Notes: generated by a model from the letters alone, not told the origin. 64,000 bases of DNA from Bradyrhizobium sp. cir1 (GCF_014198245.1 NZ_JACIHE010000007.1:268961-332960), one strand, 5' to 3'. Counted from the stretch's first letter, positions 25,473 through 33,977 are shown. Numbers and translations: made by a program.

Positions 25473-26576
25473 ATGGATAAGGTCGACTGCATCGTCATCG
25501 GAGCCGGCGTGGTCGGGCTCGCGGTGGCCCGGAAGCTTGCCCAGGCCGGGCGCGAGGTCATCGTGCTCGAGGAGGCCGAGGCCATCGGCACCATCACCTC
25601 CTCGCGCAACAGCGAGGTGATCCATGCCGGCATCTACTACCGCGCCGGGAGTTGGATGGCGCGGATGTGCGTCAGCGGCAAGCACGCGCTCTATCGCTAC
25701 TGCGCCGAGCGCGGCATCCCCCACAAGAATTGCGGCAAGCTGATCGTCGCGACCAATGCGAAAGAGACCGAGAAGCTGCAATCGATCAAGGCGCACGCCG
25801 AGGCCAATGGCGTGCTCGACATGCAGCTGCTCACGGGCGAGGCCGCACGCGCGCTGGAGCCTGCCCTCGCCTGCGACGCCGCGCTGCTCTCGCCCTCGAC
25901 CGGCATCATCGACAGCCACGCCTACATGCTCTCGCTGCGCGGCGAGGCCGAGGAAGCCGGCGCGGCCTTCGCGTTTCACACTCCGCTGGTCCGCGCCAAG
26001 GCGGCGGCCGGCATGATCGAGGTCGAGGCCGGTGGCGATGCGCCGATGACGCTGCAATGCAGCCTCCTCGTCAACGCCGCGGGTCTCTCGGCGACGACGG
26101 TCGCGCGCAATATCGAGGGCATGCCGCTGGACCGGATTCCGCCGGCCTATCTCGCCAAGGGAAACTACTTCAGCTGCAACGCCAGGGCGCCGTTCTCTCG
26201 CCTGATCTATCCGGTGCCCGAGCCCGGCGGGCTAGGGGTACATTTGACACTGGACATGGCAGGGCAGGCGCGTTTCGGTCCTGATGTCGAGTGGATCGAG
26301 ACGATCAACTACGAGGTCGATCCATCACGCGCCGAGCGCTTCTACCCGGCCATCCGCAAATACTGGCCGACGCTGCCCGACGGCGCATTGATGCCGAGCT
26401 ATTCGGGCATCCGCCCGAAGATCGTGCCGCCGGCCGTGGCCACGCAGGATTTCCTGATGCAGGGGCCGCGCGATCACGGCGTCGCAGGTCTGATCAACCT
26501 GTTCGGCATCGAATCGCCGGGACTGACGTCCTCGCTCGCGATCGCCGATCACGTCGCCGAGCTCGCAGAGATCTAG
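25473..26576 (+). CDS. FAD-dependent oxidoreductase, L-2-hydroxyglutarate-oxidase-like
   Basis: A 367-residue DAO-superfamily enzyme: N-terminal FAD motif (VIGAGVVGLAVARKLAQAGREV, positions 8-13 the glycine core), then TSSRNSEVIHAGIYY, a segment typical of L-2-hydroxyglutarate oxidases, and the C-terminal LFGIESPGLTSSLAIADHV. Such enzymes oxidise 2-hydroxyglutarate to 2-oxoglutarate with electrons passed to quinone or oxygen. Other substrates (sarcosine-type amino acids) cannot be excluded. It is a single gene; its stop abuts a palindromic repeat. Confidence 0.85.
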   Translation: MDKVDCIVIGAGVVGLAVARKLAQAGREVIVLEEAEAIGTITSSRNSEVIHAGIYYRAGSWMARMCVSGKHALYRYCAERGIPHKNCGKLIVATNAKETEKLQSIKAHAEANGVLDMQLLTGEAARALEPALACDAALLSPSTGIIDSHAYMLSLRGEAEEAGAAFAFHTPLVRAKAAAGMIEVEAGGDAPMTLQCSLLVNAAGLSATTVARNIEGMPLDRIPPAYLAKGNYFSCNARAPFSRLIYPVPEPGGLGVHLTLDMAGQARFGPDVEWIETINYEVDPSRAERFYPAIRKYWPTLPDGALMPSYSGIRPKIVPPAVATQDFLMQGPRDHGVAGLINLFGIESPGLTSSLAIADHVAELAEI

Positions 26577-26679
26577 AGCATGATCCGGAAAAGTGTGCAG
26601 CGGTTTTCCGAAAAGATCATGCTCAAACGAATAACCTAAAGCGCGATGGCGATTCATCCTGATCCCATCGCGCTTTAGG
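26577..26679. repeat. Palindromic repeat, GCATGATCCGGAAA family (copy B)
   Basis: Two hairpins as at 9959: AGCATGATC / GATCATGCT, then TAAAGCGCGATGG / CCATCGCGCTTTA. It begins one base after the stop codon of the upstream oxidoreductase, so the stop and the repeat directly abut. Confidence 0.85.
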
Positions 26680-26719
26680 CCACACGCAACGATGATTGCG
26701 CGGGGTCTCGCACCTTGCA

Positions 26720-26751
26720 GCAGGGATGAGCTCAAAGGCTCTCATCCCTGC
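26720..26751. terminator. Hairpin downstream of the minus-strand YdcH gene
   Basis: GCAGGGATGAG / CTCATCCCTGC, 11-bp perfect stem with a 10-base loop, about 41 bases past the YdcH stop on the minus strand. No T-tract is visible, so it may be a rho-independent-like end or another palindromic repeat. Confidence 0.5.
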
Positions 26752-26791
26752 CTGAAAGGGTACGATCAACTCAACACTGTTATGGGGGTTA

Positions 26792-26971
26792 CTAGTGGAG
26801 CGTATCGCCTTGCTTCAGACGCTCGATCTGGTCCTTGACCAACAACTTCCGGCGCTTCAACTCAACAATTTGCAGGTCGTCTGTTGAAAGGTGCACGAGA
26901 GCTTCGTGCAATTCGTTTTCGAGAAGTTTGTGTTTCCGCTCCAATTCAACAAGATGTGCCTGAATTGTCAT
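26792..26971 (-). CDS. YdcH / DUF465 family small protein
   Basis: A 59-residue protein, MTIQAHLVELERKHKLLENE onward, that is almost all charged helix, as usual for DUF465 (YdcH), with the conserved ending KRRKLLVKDQIERL. The ribosome site GAGGAGG six bases upstream of the ATG is the strongest in the region. Family function is unknown; the heptad pattern suggests a coiled coil. It is divergent from a second DUF465 gene at 27300. Confidence 0.9.
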   Translation of the reverse strand: MTIQAHLVELERKHKLLENELHEALVHLSTDDLQIVELKRRKLLVKDQIERLKQGDTLH

Positions 26972-27299
26972 TCGAAACCTCCTCGGTAGGGGTGAACCTC
27001 AGGATTCGATCCGGACGGCGAAGTCTACATCACCGATTCGTTCTGTCGATGGGTATCCGTCGTCGCGGTGTCATTTTTGAAAATTCATATGTAATGAAGC
27101 GTGAGTACGGAACCGCGCGGGAAAAATCCATGATATCAATGCGCTTGCGCAGCGCCGCAGCGAACCCTCGAAATATCTTGCGAGAGATCGGTGAGCGACG
27201 GCCCGAGATCGCTTGCGGTCACGCCGCGCAAGGACGATAATTTCCACAGGGCATCCACAGCCCAGATCACACGCCTATCGGTTTTCGGCCACCGCAGAC
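26972..27299. other. 328-bp divergent intergenic region of the two YdcH genes
   Basis: Relatively AT-rich around 27065-27140 compared with its neighbours. It should contain both divergent promoters. I see no convincing gene, and only short weak inverted repeats. Confidence 0.5.
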
Positions 27300-27506
27300 A
27301 TGACCCATGAAGACGAGCGTGAGCTCGAAGCCGAGCTCACCCGGTTGCAGCAGGAACACCGAGATCTCGATGCCGCGATCGATGCACTGCATCAATCGCC
27401 TGCCCCCGACCTGTTGCGGTTGCAGCGGTTGAAGAAGCGCAAGCTGTTGTTGCGCGACCGCATCGCGTTCATCGAAGACCAGATCACGCCCGACATCATC
27501 GCCTGA
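27300..27506 (+). CDS. Second YdcH / DUF465 family small protein
   Basis: A 68-residue charged helical protein (MTHEDERELEAELTRLQQEH, ending IAFIEDQITPDIIA) with the DUF465 segment LQRLKKRKLLLRDRI. The start at 27300 is chosen because the upstream ORF extension is not family-like. Two DUF465 proteins of different charge, one on each strand, sit 330 bp apart; they could form heteromeric coiled coils, but that is inference. Confidence 0.85.
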   Translation: MTHEDERELEAELTRLQQEHRDLDAAIDALHQSPAPDLLRLQRLKKRKLLLRDRIAFIEDQITPDIIA

Positions 27507-27590
27507 TCGGCCCCCGCGCTGCCGAGACGCGTTCCCGCGTCTGAATCCGCTTGACTCAAAAAGAACAAAATAGGAACATTCCTGCGCCAG

Positions 27591-27639
27591 ACGCCCCAGG
27601 AAACGCCCAAGGGAAACACCCAAGGAAACTCACAAGGAC
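27591..27639 (+). repeat. Four imperfect 12-13-nt tandem repeats (ACGCCCAAGGAA type)
   Basis: ACGCCCCAGGAA, ACGCCCAAGGGAA, ACACCCAAGGAA and ACTCACAAGGAC follow one another directly before the gene at 27647. Each unit holds an AGGA-like sequence, so the leader carries several ribosome-site look-alikes. The last (AAGGAC) is correctly placed for the ATG. Confidence 0.7.
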
Positions 27640-27646
27640 AACGCAG

Positions 27647-27865
27647 ATGCCCGCACCAGCCCTTTTGGACAACAGCCATTACGAACAGGCCTGCGATCAG
27701 GCGATCGCGATGTGCGACGGCAATCTGCGCAGCACCATCAAGGCGCTGATCATGGCCAACGAGTATCTGGAGGCGGAGCTGGAAGAGTTGCAGGCGGCGA
27801 TTTCTGCCGGCTGCATTCCCGAGACCACGCGCAGCAAGGTGCGGAGCAAGAGCAGCGCCGCTTAA
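27647..27865 (+). CDS. Conserved small protein of unknown function
   Basis: A 72-residue helical acidic protein (MPAPALLDNSHYEQACDQAI, then NLRSTIKALIMANEYLEAELEELQAAIS) with a basic serine tail. ATG 27647 is preferred over the ORF start at 27551 because AAGGAC lies eight bases upstream and the repeat array would otherwise be coding. I recognise no domain. It is close to the next small gene (23-bp gap) on the same strand. Confidence 0.7.
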   Translation: MPAPALLDNSHYEQACDQAIAMCDGNLRSTIKALIMANEYLEAELEELQAAISAGCIPETTRSKVRSKSSAA

Positions 27866-27887
27866 CTTTCAACATTGGAGCAACGCC

Positions 27888-28139
27888 ATGTCGGACGTGA
27901 CCTACTACGTTGCAATGCCCTTTTTGATCGATGCCGACGGATCTCCCGTCGCAGGCGCGGCGGAAGAGTGTCAGTCCTCATCGGCGGCACTCCGGCGCGC
28001 CGAGATTCTGGCGCGCGGTGCCGGCCATATCGGCGCGGTCGCCTTCAGCCGCAGCGGCGATCCCATGACCGGCGAATTTGGCGACGCGACACTGCTGCGC
28101 AAATTCGGCAACGTGCCGGAAGATCTTGCCGCGCTGTAG
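27888..28139 (+). CDS. Conserved small protein of unknown function
   Basis: An 83-residue protein (MSDVTYYVAMPFLIDADGSP, ending KFGNVPEDLAAL) with GGAG seven bases upstream. No signal peptide or membrane helix; it has an Ala-rich middle helix and a GAVAFSRSGDP strand. It is predicted to be cytosolic. It is in line with the preceding small gene, so they may form an operon. Function unknown. Confidence 0.75.
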   Translation: MSDVTYYVAMPFLIDADGSPVAGAAEECQSSSAALRRAEILARGAGHIGAVAFSRSGDPMTGEFGDATLLRKFGNVPEDLAAL

Positions 28140-28141
28140 GA

Positions 28142-28897
28142 TCAGCTGCTGACGAGCCTGATCGGCGGCTCGTGCCGGCGGCGCGCCTTGCGCAGATACA
28201 TGGCGGCATCGGCCTCTTCCAGGGCGCTGGCTGGGTCGGAGTGCGGACCGAGCAAGGCGACACCGGCGGAGGCGCCCGCCGTCACGTGCTGGCCGCGGAA
28301 CGCGAAGGACAATTCGTCGATCGCCTGCTCGAAGGTCGCGGCCTTCGCCTTGGCATCGGTCTCGTTGAGATTCCACAACAGCAGTGCGAACTCGTCGCCG
28401 CCGAGCCGGCCGACAACGTCGGAGGCGCGGACCTGCCGCGTCAGCGTCGCGACAATCGCCTTCAGCACCTCGTCGCCGGCGGCATGGCCGAAGGAATCGT
28501 TGATCGGCTTCAGCCGGTCGACATCGAGCACGATCAGCGCACCGCTGGCGCGATACCGCTTCATGTAGGCAATGGCGCGCGTGAGCTCGCGCTCGAAGCC
28601 GCGCCGGTTCGGAATCTCGAGCAGGAAGTCGGTGTCGGCGGCCGCCTCGAGTTCCGAGACCCGCAGCAGGGCCGCCTTGAGCTTACCCTTGAGGCCGCGG
28701 ATGGTCGCCTTGCTGTCGCCGGCAACCGGCGCTCTGCGCGAGGCCGGCTTGGCCGGGCGATTCGAGACGGCTTTGGATCGGCCGGCGCTGGTCTTCCGGC
28801 CCTTTTGGGCCTTCGCAGCGCTCGCCCTTTTTGATTTCTTCATGGGCTTCCTGCTCAATGAAGGCTTGCGGGGATTCACCAAGACAGGATAGTGCAT
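28142..28897 (-). CDS. GGDEF-domain diguanylate cyclase
   Basis: A 251-residue protein. The basic Lys/Ala/Ser-rich N-terminus (about 1-60) may bind nucleic acid or membrane, and is followed by a short coiled coil and a complete GGDEF domain: LLEIPNRRGFERELTRA, DVDRLKPINDSFGHAAGDEVL and LGGDEFALLL, which is the active-site motif. It should make c-di-GMP from two GTP. It ends 2 bases from the end of the convergent small gene. AGGAG six bases upstream supports the start at 28897. Confidence 0.9.
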   Translation of the reverse strand: MHYPVLVNPRKPSLSRKPMKKSKRASAAKAQKGRKTSAGRSKAVSNRPAKPASRRAPVAGDSKATIRGLKGKLKAALLRVSELEAAADTDFLLEIPNRRGFERELTRAIAYMKRYRASGALIVLDVDRLKPINDSFGHAAGDEVLKAIVATLTRQVRASDVVGRLGGDEFALLLWNLNETDAKAKAATFEQAIDELSFAFRGQHVTAGASAGVALLGPHSDPASALEEADAAMYLRKARRRHEPPIRLVSS

Positions 28898-28985
28898 TCC
28901 CTTCTCCTTGCCACCGCCTTGCGAGCCGCCGGCCGGAACCGTTAATCTGGCCTATGTTTCTGTTTTCCCGAGCACAATTGACGTC

Positions 28986-29474
28986 ATGACCGCGCCGATC
29001 GCCATCATCATGGGAAGCCAGTCGGATTGGGACACGATGCGGCATGCCGCCGAGACGCTCGATGCGCTCGGCATCGCCGCCGAGACCCGCATCGTTTCGG
29101 CCCACCGCACCCCTGACCGGCTGTTTGCCTTCGCCAAGGGCGCCAAGGCGACGGGTTACAAGGTCATCATCGCCGGCGCCGGCGGCGCTGCGCATCTGCC
29201 GGGCATGACGGCGGCGCTGACGGAACTCCCGGTGTTCGGCGTTCCCGTCGAATCGAAGACTCTCAAGGGCCTCGATTCGCTCTATTCGATCGTGCAGATG
29301 CCCGCGGGCATCCCGGTAGGCACCCTCGCCATCGGCAAGGCCGGCGCGATCAACGCGGCGCTGCTTGCGGCTGCCGTGCTGGCATTGGCCGACCCGGCCC
29401 TGTCCGACCGTCTCGCCGCCTGGCGCAAGGCGCAGAGCGACGCGGTTGCCGAGCGTCCGGAGGACAAGGCGTGA
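28986..29474 (+). CDS. purE: N5-carboxyaminoimidazole ribonucleotide mutase
   Basis: A 162-residue enzyme of purine synthesis that converts N5-CAIR (from PurK) to CAIR. It has the family motifs IMGSQSDWDTM, SAHRTPDR and the signature AGAGGAAHLPGM. The start MTAPIAII at 28986 is chosen because the family starts there; the longer frame is not conserved-looking. It overlaps purK by 4 bases (GTGA). Confidence 0.97.
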   Translation: MTAPIAIIMGSQSDWDTMRHAAETLDALGIAAETRIVSAHRTPDRLFAFAKGAKATGYKVIIAGAGGAAHLPGMTAALTELPVFGVPVESKTLKGLDSLYSIVQMPAGIPVGTLAIGKAGAINAALLAAAVLALADPALSDRLAAWRKAQSDAVAERPEDKA

Positions 29475-30577
29475 CTGACGCAAAGCAGGTGAAGCTGAAG
29501 CCCGGCGACACCATCGGAATCCTCGGCGGCGGACAATTGGGGCGGATGCTGGCGATGGCTGCGGCGCGGCTCGGCCTTCGCTGCCAGGTGTTCTCGCCCG
29601 ATCCGGATTCGCCGGCCTTCGACGTCGTGCTGAATGCGACCTGCGCCGAATATGCCGACGTCGAAGCGCTGGAGTTGTTCGCGAGCGACGTCGACGTCAT
29701 CACCTACGAATTCGAGAACGTACCGGCGGCCGCCGCGATGGTGCTGGACGCGCGCCGCCCGGTGCTGCCCAATCGCAAGGTCCTCGAGACCACCCAGGAT
29801 CGACTCGCCGAGAAGGATTTTGTGACGAAGCTCGGCATCGGCACTGCGGCCTATGCTGACGTCACCTCCGTCTCCGCGCTGCGCGAGGCGATCCTGAGGA
29901 TCGGCCTCCCGGCGGTCCTGAAGACCCGCCGCTTCGGCTATGACGGCAAGGGCCAGACCATCATCCGCGAGGGCGACGACATCGCCAAGGTGTGGACCAG
30001 CCTCGCCACCAAATCGGCAATCCTGGAGGCCTTCGTGCCGTTCGAGCGCGAGATCTCGGTGATCGCCGCGCGCGCGGCCACAGGTGAGGTCGAGTGTTTC
30101 GACGTGACCGAGAACGAGCACCGCGACCACATCCTGAAAGTATCGCGCGCGCCCGCGCCGATCCCGGACGCGCTCGCGGACGAAGCGCGCAACGTCGCGA
30201 GCAAGATCGCGACTGCGCTCGACTATGTCGGCGTGCTGGCGGTGGAGATGTTCGTGCTCGCCAACGGCACCGGACCGAAAGTGCTGGTCAACGAGATCGC
30301 CCCGCGCGTGCACAATTCCGGGCACTGGACGCTGGACGGCGCCTCCGTCTCGCAGTTCGAGCAGCACATCCGCGCCATTGCCGGCTGGCCGCTCGGCAAG
30401 CCGGTGCGCCACGGCGAGATCGTCACCATGACCAATCTGATCGGCGACGAGATCAACGACTACGAAAAGTGGCTGACCGTCCCGGGCGCCACGGTGCACA
30501 TCTACGGCAAGGGCGCGCCGCGCCCCGGCCGCAAGATGGGCCACGTCACCGAAGTTCGGCCGCCCAAAGGCAAGTGA
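29471..30577 (+). CDS. purK: N5-carboxyaminoimidazole ribonucleotide synthase
   Basis: A 368-residue ATP-grasp enzyme that carboxylates AIR using bicarbonate and ATP, just before PurE. It has the N-terminal GILGGGQLGRML nucleotide motif, the ATP-grasp core (LKTRRFGYDGKGQ, VPFEREISVIAAR) and NEIAPRVHNSGHWT. It starts at GTG 29471 within the GTGA overlap with purE, and the two are clearly one operon. A weak hairpin (30594-30619) lies between it and convergent aqpZ. Confidence 0.97.
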   Translation: MTDAKQVKLKPGDTIGILGGGQLGRMLAMAAARLGLRCQVFSPDPDSPAFDVVLNATCAEYADVEALELFASDVDVITYEFENVPAAAAMVLDARRPVLPNRKVLETTQDRLAEKDFVTKLGIGTAAYADVTSVSALREAILRIGLPAVLKTRRFGYDGKGQTIIREGDDIAKVWTSLATKSAILEAFVPFEREISVIAARAATGEVECFDVTENEHRDHILKVSRAPAPIPDALADEARNVASKIATALDYVGVLAVEMFVLANGTGPKVLVNEIAPRVHNSGHWTLDGASVSQFEQHIRAIAGWPLGKPVRHGEIVTMTNLIGDEINDYEKWLTVPGATVHIYGKGAPRPGRKMGHVTEVRPPKGK

Positions 30578-30628
30578 ATCAAGGGCAAGTGAGGGGACTG
30601 CAGCAGAGGCTGCAATCCCGCTCGATAA

Positions 30629-31351
30629 TTACGCCGTCTTTACGCCTGCAACGACGCCCGTGGGCTCCTCGCTGAGCCAGCGATAGATCACCCCGCCGAG
30701 CGCACCGCCGATCAGCGGCGCAACCCAGAACAGCCAGAGCTGCGACAGCGCCCAGCCGCCGACGAACAGCGCGGGACCGGTGCTGCGCGCCGGGTTCACC
30801 GACGTGTTGGTGACGGGAATGCTGACGAGATGGATCATCACCAGCGCAAGCCCGATCGCGAGCGGCGCGAAGCCCGCGGGCGCGCGACCGTGGGTCGCAC
30901 CCATGATGATGAACAGGAACATCATGGTCATCACCACCTCGGTGAGGAAGCAGACCATCATGCTGTACTGACCGGGCGAATGCGCATCGTATCCGTTCGA
31001 CGCGAAGCCCTTGGTGACGTCGAAGCCGGGGGCCCCGCTCGCGATGACATAGAGGAGCCAGGCGGCCACGATCGCGCCGGCCACCTGCGCGACCACGTAA
31101 GGCAGGATCTGGCCGGCGGGAAAGCGCCCGCCGGCGGCAAGGCCGACCGTGACAGCCGGATTGAGATGACAGCCCGAGATATGGCCGATCGCGTAGGCCA
31201 TCGTGACGACGCTCAAACCGAAAGCCAGGGACACGCCGACCAGACCTATTCCGACTTGCGGGAAGCCGGCCGCGATCACCGCGCTGCCACAACCTGCGAA
31301 TGTGAGCCAGAAGGTGCCGATAGCCTCGGCAGCATATTTTTTCATATCCAT
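30629..31351 (-). CDS. aqpZ: Aquaporin Z
   Basis: A 240-residue water channel with six helices and both NPA motifs (LNPAVTVG and VNPARSTGPALFVGG); the residue before the second NPA box and the small GAxHGR-type loop fit a water-selective aquaporin. GAGGGG is correctly spaced before the ATG at 31351. Monocistronic and convergent with purK; divergent from rpsU. Confidence 0.95.
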   Translation of the reverse strand: MDMKKYAAEAIGTFWLTFAGCGSAVIAAGFPQVGIGLVGVSLAFGLSVVTMAYAIGHISGCHLNPAVTVGLAAGGRFPAGQILPYVVAQVAGAIVAAWLLYVIASGAPGFDVTKGFASNGYDAHSPGQYSMMVCFLTEVVMTMMFLFIIMGATHGRAPAGFAPLAIGLALVMIHLVSIPVTNTSVNPARSTGPALFVGGWALSQLWLFWVAPLIGGALGGVIYRWLSEEPTGVVAGVKTA

Positions 31352-31611
31352 TGTCGTCCCCTCATTTCAAAGATTCCGGAACAAAGCTCCGGTCGCGGCC
31401 CCGCTAAGGGCGCCAAATCTCCCAAATCGGGGCCGCACAAAGGTATTTTCGCCGCATTTAATGGCCGAACTTGGCCCGAAAACCCGCTTGGCCGGTGGAC
31501 ATCCCGGGTTTTGTCTGATACATCCGCGCGCTCAAGGTTAAGGGCTTGCGCGTTTCGCCATCCCCTTTGACTTACCAGAATTCAAATCCGATCCACTGAA
31601 GAGGATGCCGC

Positions 31612-31908
31612 GTGCAGGTTCTCGTTCGCGATAACAACGTCGATCAAGCCCTCAAGGCGCTGAAGAAGAAGATGCAGCGCGAGGGGATTTTCCGCGAGAT
31701 GAAGCTCCGCGGTCACTACGAAAAGCCCTCCGAGAAGAAGGCCCGCGAAAAGGCCGAGGCCGTGCGCCGCGCGCGCAAGCTGGCCCGCAAGAAGCTGCAG
31801 CGCGAAGGCCTGCTGCCGATGAAGCCGAAGCCGGTGTTCGGCGCCGGCCCCGGTGGCGAGCGTGGTGGTCGTGGCGGCCCGGGTGCAGGTCCGCGCGGAC
31901 CGCGCTGA
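31612..31908 (+). CDS. rpsU: 30S ribosomal protein S21 with a Gly/Arg-rich tail
   Basis: S21 is a small-subunit protein needed for translation initiation. The first 75 residues (MQVLVRDNNVDQALKALKKK, then KARKLARKKLQREG) are typical. The start is the GTG at 31612. The C-terminal extension (about 76-98: FGAGPGGERGG..., several GGRG/GPRG units) is an RGG-like tail not present in E. coli S21 but seen in alphaproteobacteria. A strong terminator follows. The gene stands alone between divergent aqpZ and a TPR lipoprotein. Confidence 0.95.
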   Translation: MQVLVRDNNVDQALKALKKKMQREGIFREMKLRGHYEKPSEKKAREKAEAVRRARKLARKKLQREGLLPMKPKPVFGAGPGGERGGRGGPGAGPRGPR

Positions 31909-31941
31909 TTTGCCGAAGCTTTGAGACCTCAGTTTTCGATG

Positions 31942-31962
31942 ACGCGGGCCCTTGGCCCGCGT
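31942..31962 (+). terminator. Terminator of rpsU
   Basis: ACGCGGGCC / GGCCCGCGT, 9-bp perfect stem with a 3-base loop, followed by TATTGTTTGT. Classic rho-independent layout 34 bases after the rpsU stop. Confidence 0.85.
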
Positions 31963-32035
31963 TATTGTTTGTGAGCGGTGCCTTTTCTGGGACGGGGCAC
32001 TTACCGGTGCGGCACCAGCGCGAGCGAACCCGTAG

Positions 32036-32686
32036 ATGGCCTCCCCTTTCCCCGAGCGCGGCTTGGCGCGACGACGCCGAACCTGGCAGCAGCCGCTCGC
32101 GCTGGCCTTGACGGGGATCGCACTGTGCGGCTGCTCCTTCGATCTGGGATCGCTGATGCCGGAGAAGGAGAAGCCGCAGGAGGCACCGAAGGCGGCGCCA
32201 ACTGCCGAGAGCGCGGTCAGCGCCGGCAACGTCACCGAGGCCCAGGCCCACACCGCAAAGGCCCAGTCCCTCGCCAAGTCAGGCGAGACGGCAGCAGCGC
32301 TCGACGAGTTCAATCGCGCCGTCGGGCTCGATCCCTACAATGCGCAGGCGCTCTATGGCCGCGCGCTGATCTACCAGGGCAATAACCAGCACGATTTCGC
32401 CGTTGCCGATTTCAGCGCGGCGAGCGGGCTCAACCCGCAAAAGGCCGAGCCGCTGCTCGGCCGCGCCACCAGCTATCTCGCGCTCGGCAAGCTCAAGGAA
32501 GCCGCGGCCGACCTGGATGAAGCCTCCGAGGCCGACCCGCACAACGCCCAGGTCTGGACCGCGCGCGGGCAGGCTTATGAGCGGCTCGGCGACAGGGCCA
32601 AGGCGGCGGCATCCTACAACAAGGCGGTTGCCCTTCGTCCACGCGACGATGCCGCCCGCAGCGGCCTCACCCGCGTCGGCGGCTGA
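32036..32686 (+). CDS. TPR-repeat lipoprotein
   Basis: A 216-residue protein with an N-terminal basic-hydrophobic signal and a lipobox-like LCGC (cysteine 33), then a Pro/Glu-rich linker and three to four tetratricopeptide repeats (about 75-210; GRALIYQGNNQHDFAVADFS, ARGQAYERLGDRAKAAASYN). Probably attached to a membrane on the periplasmic side and used for protein-protein contact. No partner is evident from neighbours. Confidence 0.8.
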   Translation: MASPFPERGLARRRRTWQQPLALALTGIALCGCSFDLGSLMPEKEKPQEAPKAAPTAESAVSAGNVTEAQAHTAKAQSLAKSGETAAALDEFNRAVGLDPYNAQALYGRALIYQGNNQHDFAVADFSAASGLNPQKAEPLLGRATSYLALGKLKEAAADLDEASEADPHNAQVWTARGQAYERLGDRAKAAASYNKAVALRPRDDAARSGLTRVGG

Positions 32687-32706
32687 AAACGCCCTAAGCC
32701 AGCGCC

Positions 32707-33591
32707 TTAGTCGGGGGTGGAGCTCTTGGGCAGGACGGAGTGGAACATCGACTTCATGCCCGACAGCATCTCGTCCGCGACGTTGGTCTTCTTCGGCCGA
32801 GGCATGGCCCCACCGGCATCGGCACGCAGGTCGAGCGGCGGCGCGATCACCGGCACGGGAATGTCAGCCGGCGGCGTGATCCGATTCGGATCGTCGATGC
32901 CGACCGAGGCCGTGTAGGACGGCGGCGAACCGGCATTGCCATACGCCTCGGGTGAGGGCGTGGACACCGTGATCGGCGGCGGCAACGGACGGACCGCGGA
33001 CGGCTCCGTCGTGACGACACGCGGGGCCTCGGGGACGCGGGTGGCTTCGCGCACCGCGGGCTCGGGAGTCCGTTCGACCGGCCTGGTCTCGGCAGCCTTG
33101 GCTTCGGCAGCTTTGCCCTCAGGCGATTTGCGAAGACGCTCAATGGCGGCCCGCGCCAGATCGTTGGCGTCGGGGGTCGCAGCCGCGGATGCAGCGGCCG
33201 GCGCGGAGTTAGCCTCCACCACCGGAGCGGTGGCGGCCGGGGTCGACTTCGCGGCTGCCTTCTCGCGCGCCGGGGGGCGGCCGTGCGAGGCGGTGTCCGC
33301 GGGAGCGACGTCCGCAGCCTTGGTCTCAGGCTTGTCGGCGGGCTTCTCGGCCGCAGCCTTGTCCGTCACGCTCTTCTCGGAGACGCCCTTGGCCTTGACG
33401 TTGGGCGCGGGAAGCTTGGCGGTGTCCGTCGGCTTGGCGTCCTTGCCGGCCTCGGCAGGTGCTACCACCGCCGTAGGGGTGTCGGCCGCCGGCTTGGCGT
33501 TGATGTAGTGGTTAACGATGTAGGCCCCGATGATCGTCGCGAGCACCGAGGGGAAAATATCCATCGAGATTTTAGCGAGGTATTTCAGCAT
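32707..33591 (-). CDS. Low-complexity membrane-anchored protein, unknown function
   Basis: A 294-residue protein with an N-terminal membrane helix (about 10-27, IFPSVLATIIGAYIVNHYI) and a long Ala/Pro/Lys-rich disordered region ending in a short conserved-looking part (KKTNVADEMLSGMKSMFHSVLPKSS). The start MLKYLAKIS at 33591 is preferred; the 33651 extension has no signal-like start. Composition suggests a periplasmic or cytosolic tether rather than an enzyme. Confidence 0.7.
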   Translation of the reverse strand: MLKYLAKISMDIFPSVLATIIGAYIVNHYINAKPAADTPTAVVAPAEAGKDAKPTDTAKLPAPNVKAKGVSEKSVTDKAAAEKPADKPETKAADVAPADTASHGRPPAREKAAAKSTPAATAPVVEANSAPAAASAAATPDANDLARAAIERLRKSPEGKAAEAKAAETRPVERTPEPAVREATRVPEAPRVVTTEPSAVRPLPPPITVSTPSPEAYGNAGSPPSYTASVGIDDPNRITPPADIPVPVIAPPLDLRADAGGAMPRPKKTNVADEMLSGMKSMFHSVLPKSSTPD

Positions 33592-33680
33592 TTCTCGGCC
33601 ACTCCCCGCGCGACCAGATGCGGGAACTTTGGGGCAATTGTAAGGGATCAACTGCGACGGATCGATGGCAAAGGGTAACC

Positions 33681-33965
33681 CTACGCCTTCAGCTCGATCT
33701 CAAGGAACACGATCTCAGTTGAGGTTTCGTTAAGTACGTCGTGTTGGACGCCGGCCTTGCGGAAGTAGGATTTCCCGGCCGCAAGCTGCGCCTTGGAACG
33801 CTCGCCCCCGGGCGCCACGATGGTCATTTCGCCGGCGACGACGGGAACAATCACATAGTCCATCCCGTGGGTGTGGTGCCCGGTCGCGCTGCCCGGGGCG
33901 AGCCGCCACTCGGTCACCCGGACCTGTTCGTTGTCGATCTGGACGTCAGACTTGGCGGCAAGCAT
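33681..33965 (-). CDS. Small cupin-domain protein
   Basis: A 94-residue cupin with the metal-binding HHTHGMDY segment and a second motif around QHDVLNETSTEIVFLEIE. GAAGGA before the ATG fits. It starts 12 bp after the stop of the antiporter gene upstream (ChaA-like), so it probably belongs to that operon. Ligand unknown. Confidence 0.85.
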   Translation of the reverse strand: MLAAKSDVQIDNEQVRVTEWRLAPGSATGHHTHGMDYVIVPVVAGEMTIVAPGGERSKAQLAAGKSYFRKAGVQHDVLNETSTEIVFLEIELKA

Positions 33966-33977
33966 CGGGAGTTCCTT

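Noticed and set aside
27591..27639. Tandem repeat as a possible CRISPR array
   Set aside because: Units are 12-13 bases with no spacers and no cas genes.
30594..30619. Hairpin between purK and aqpZ as a terminator
   Set aside because: The stem is short with unpaired bases and has no T-run; I mention it only in the purK entry.
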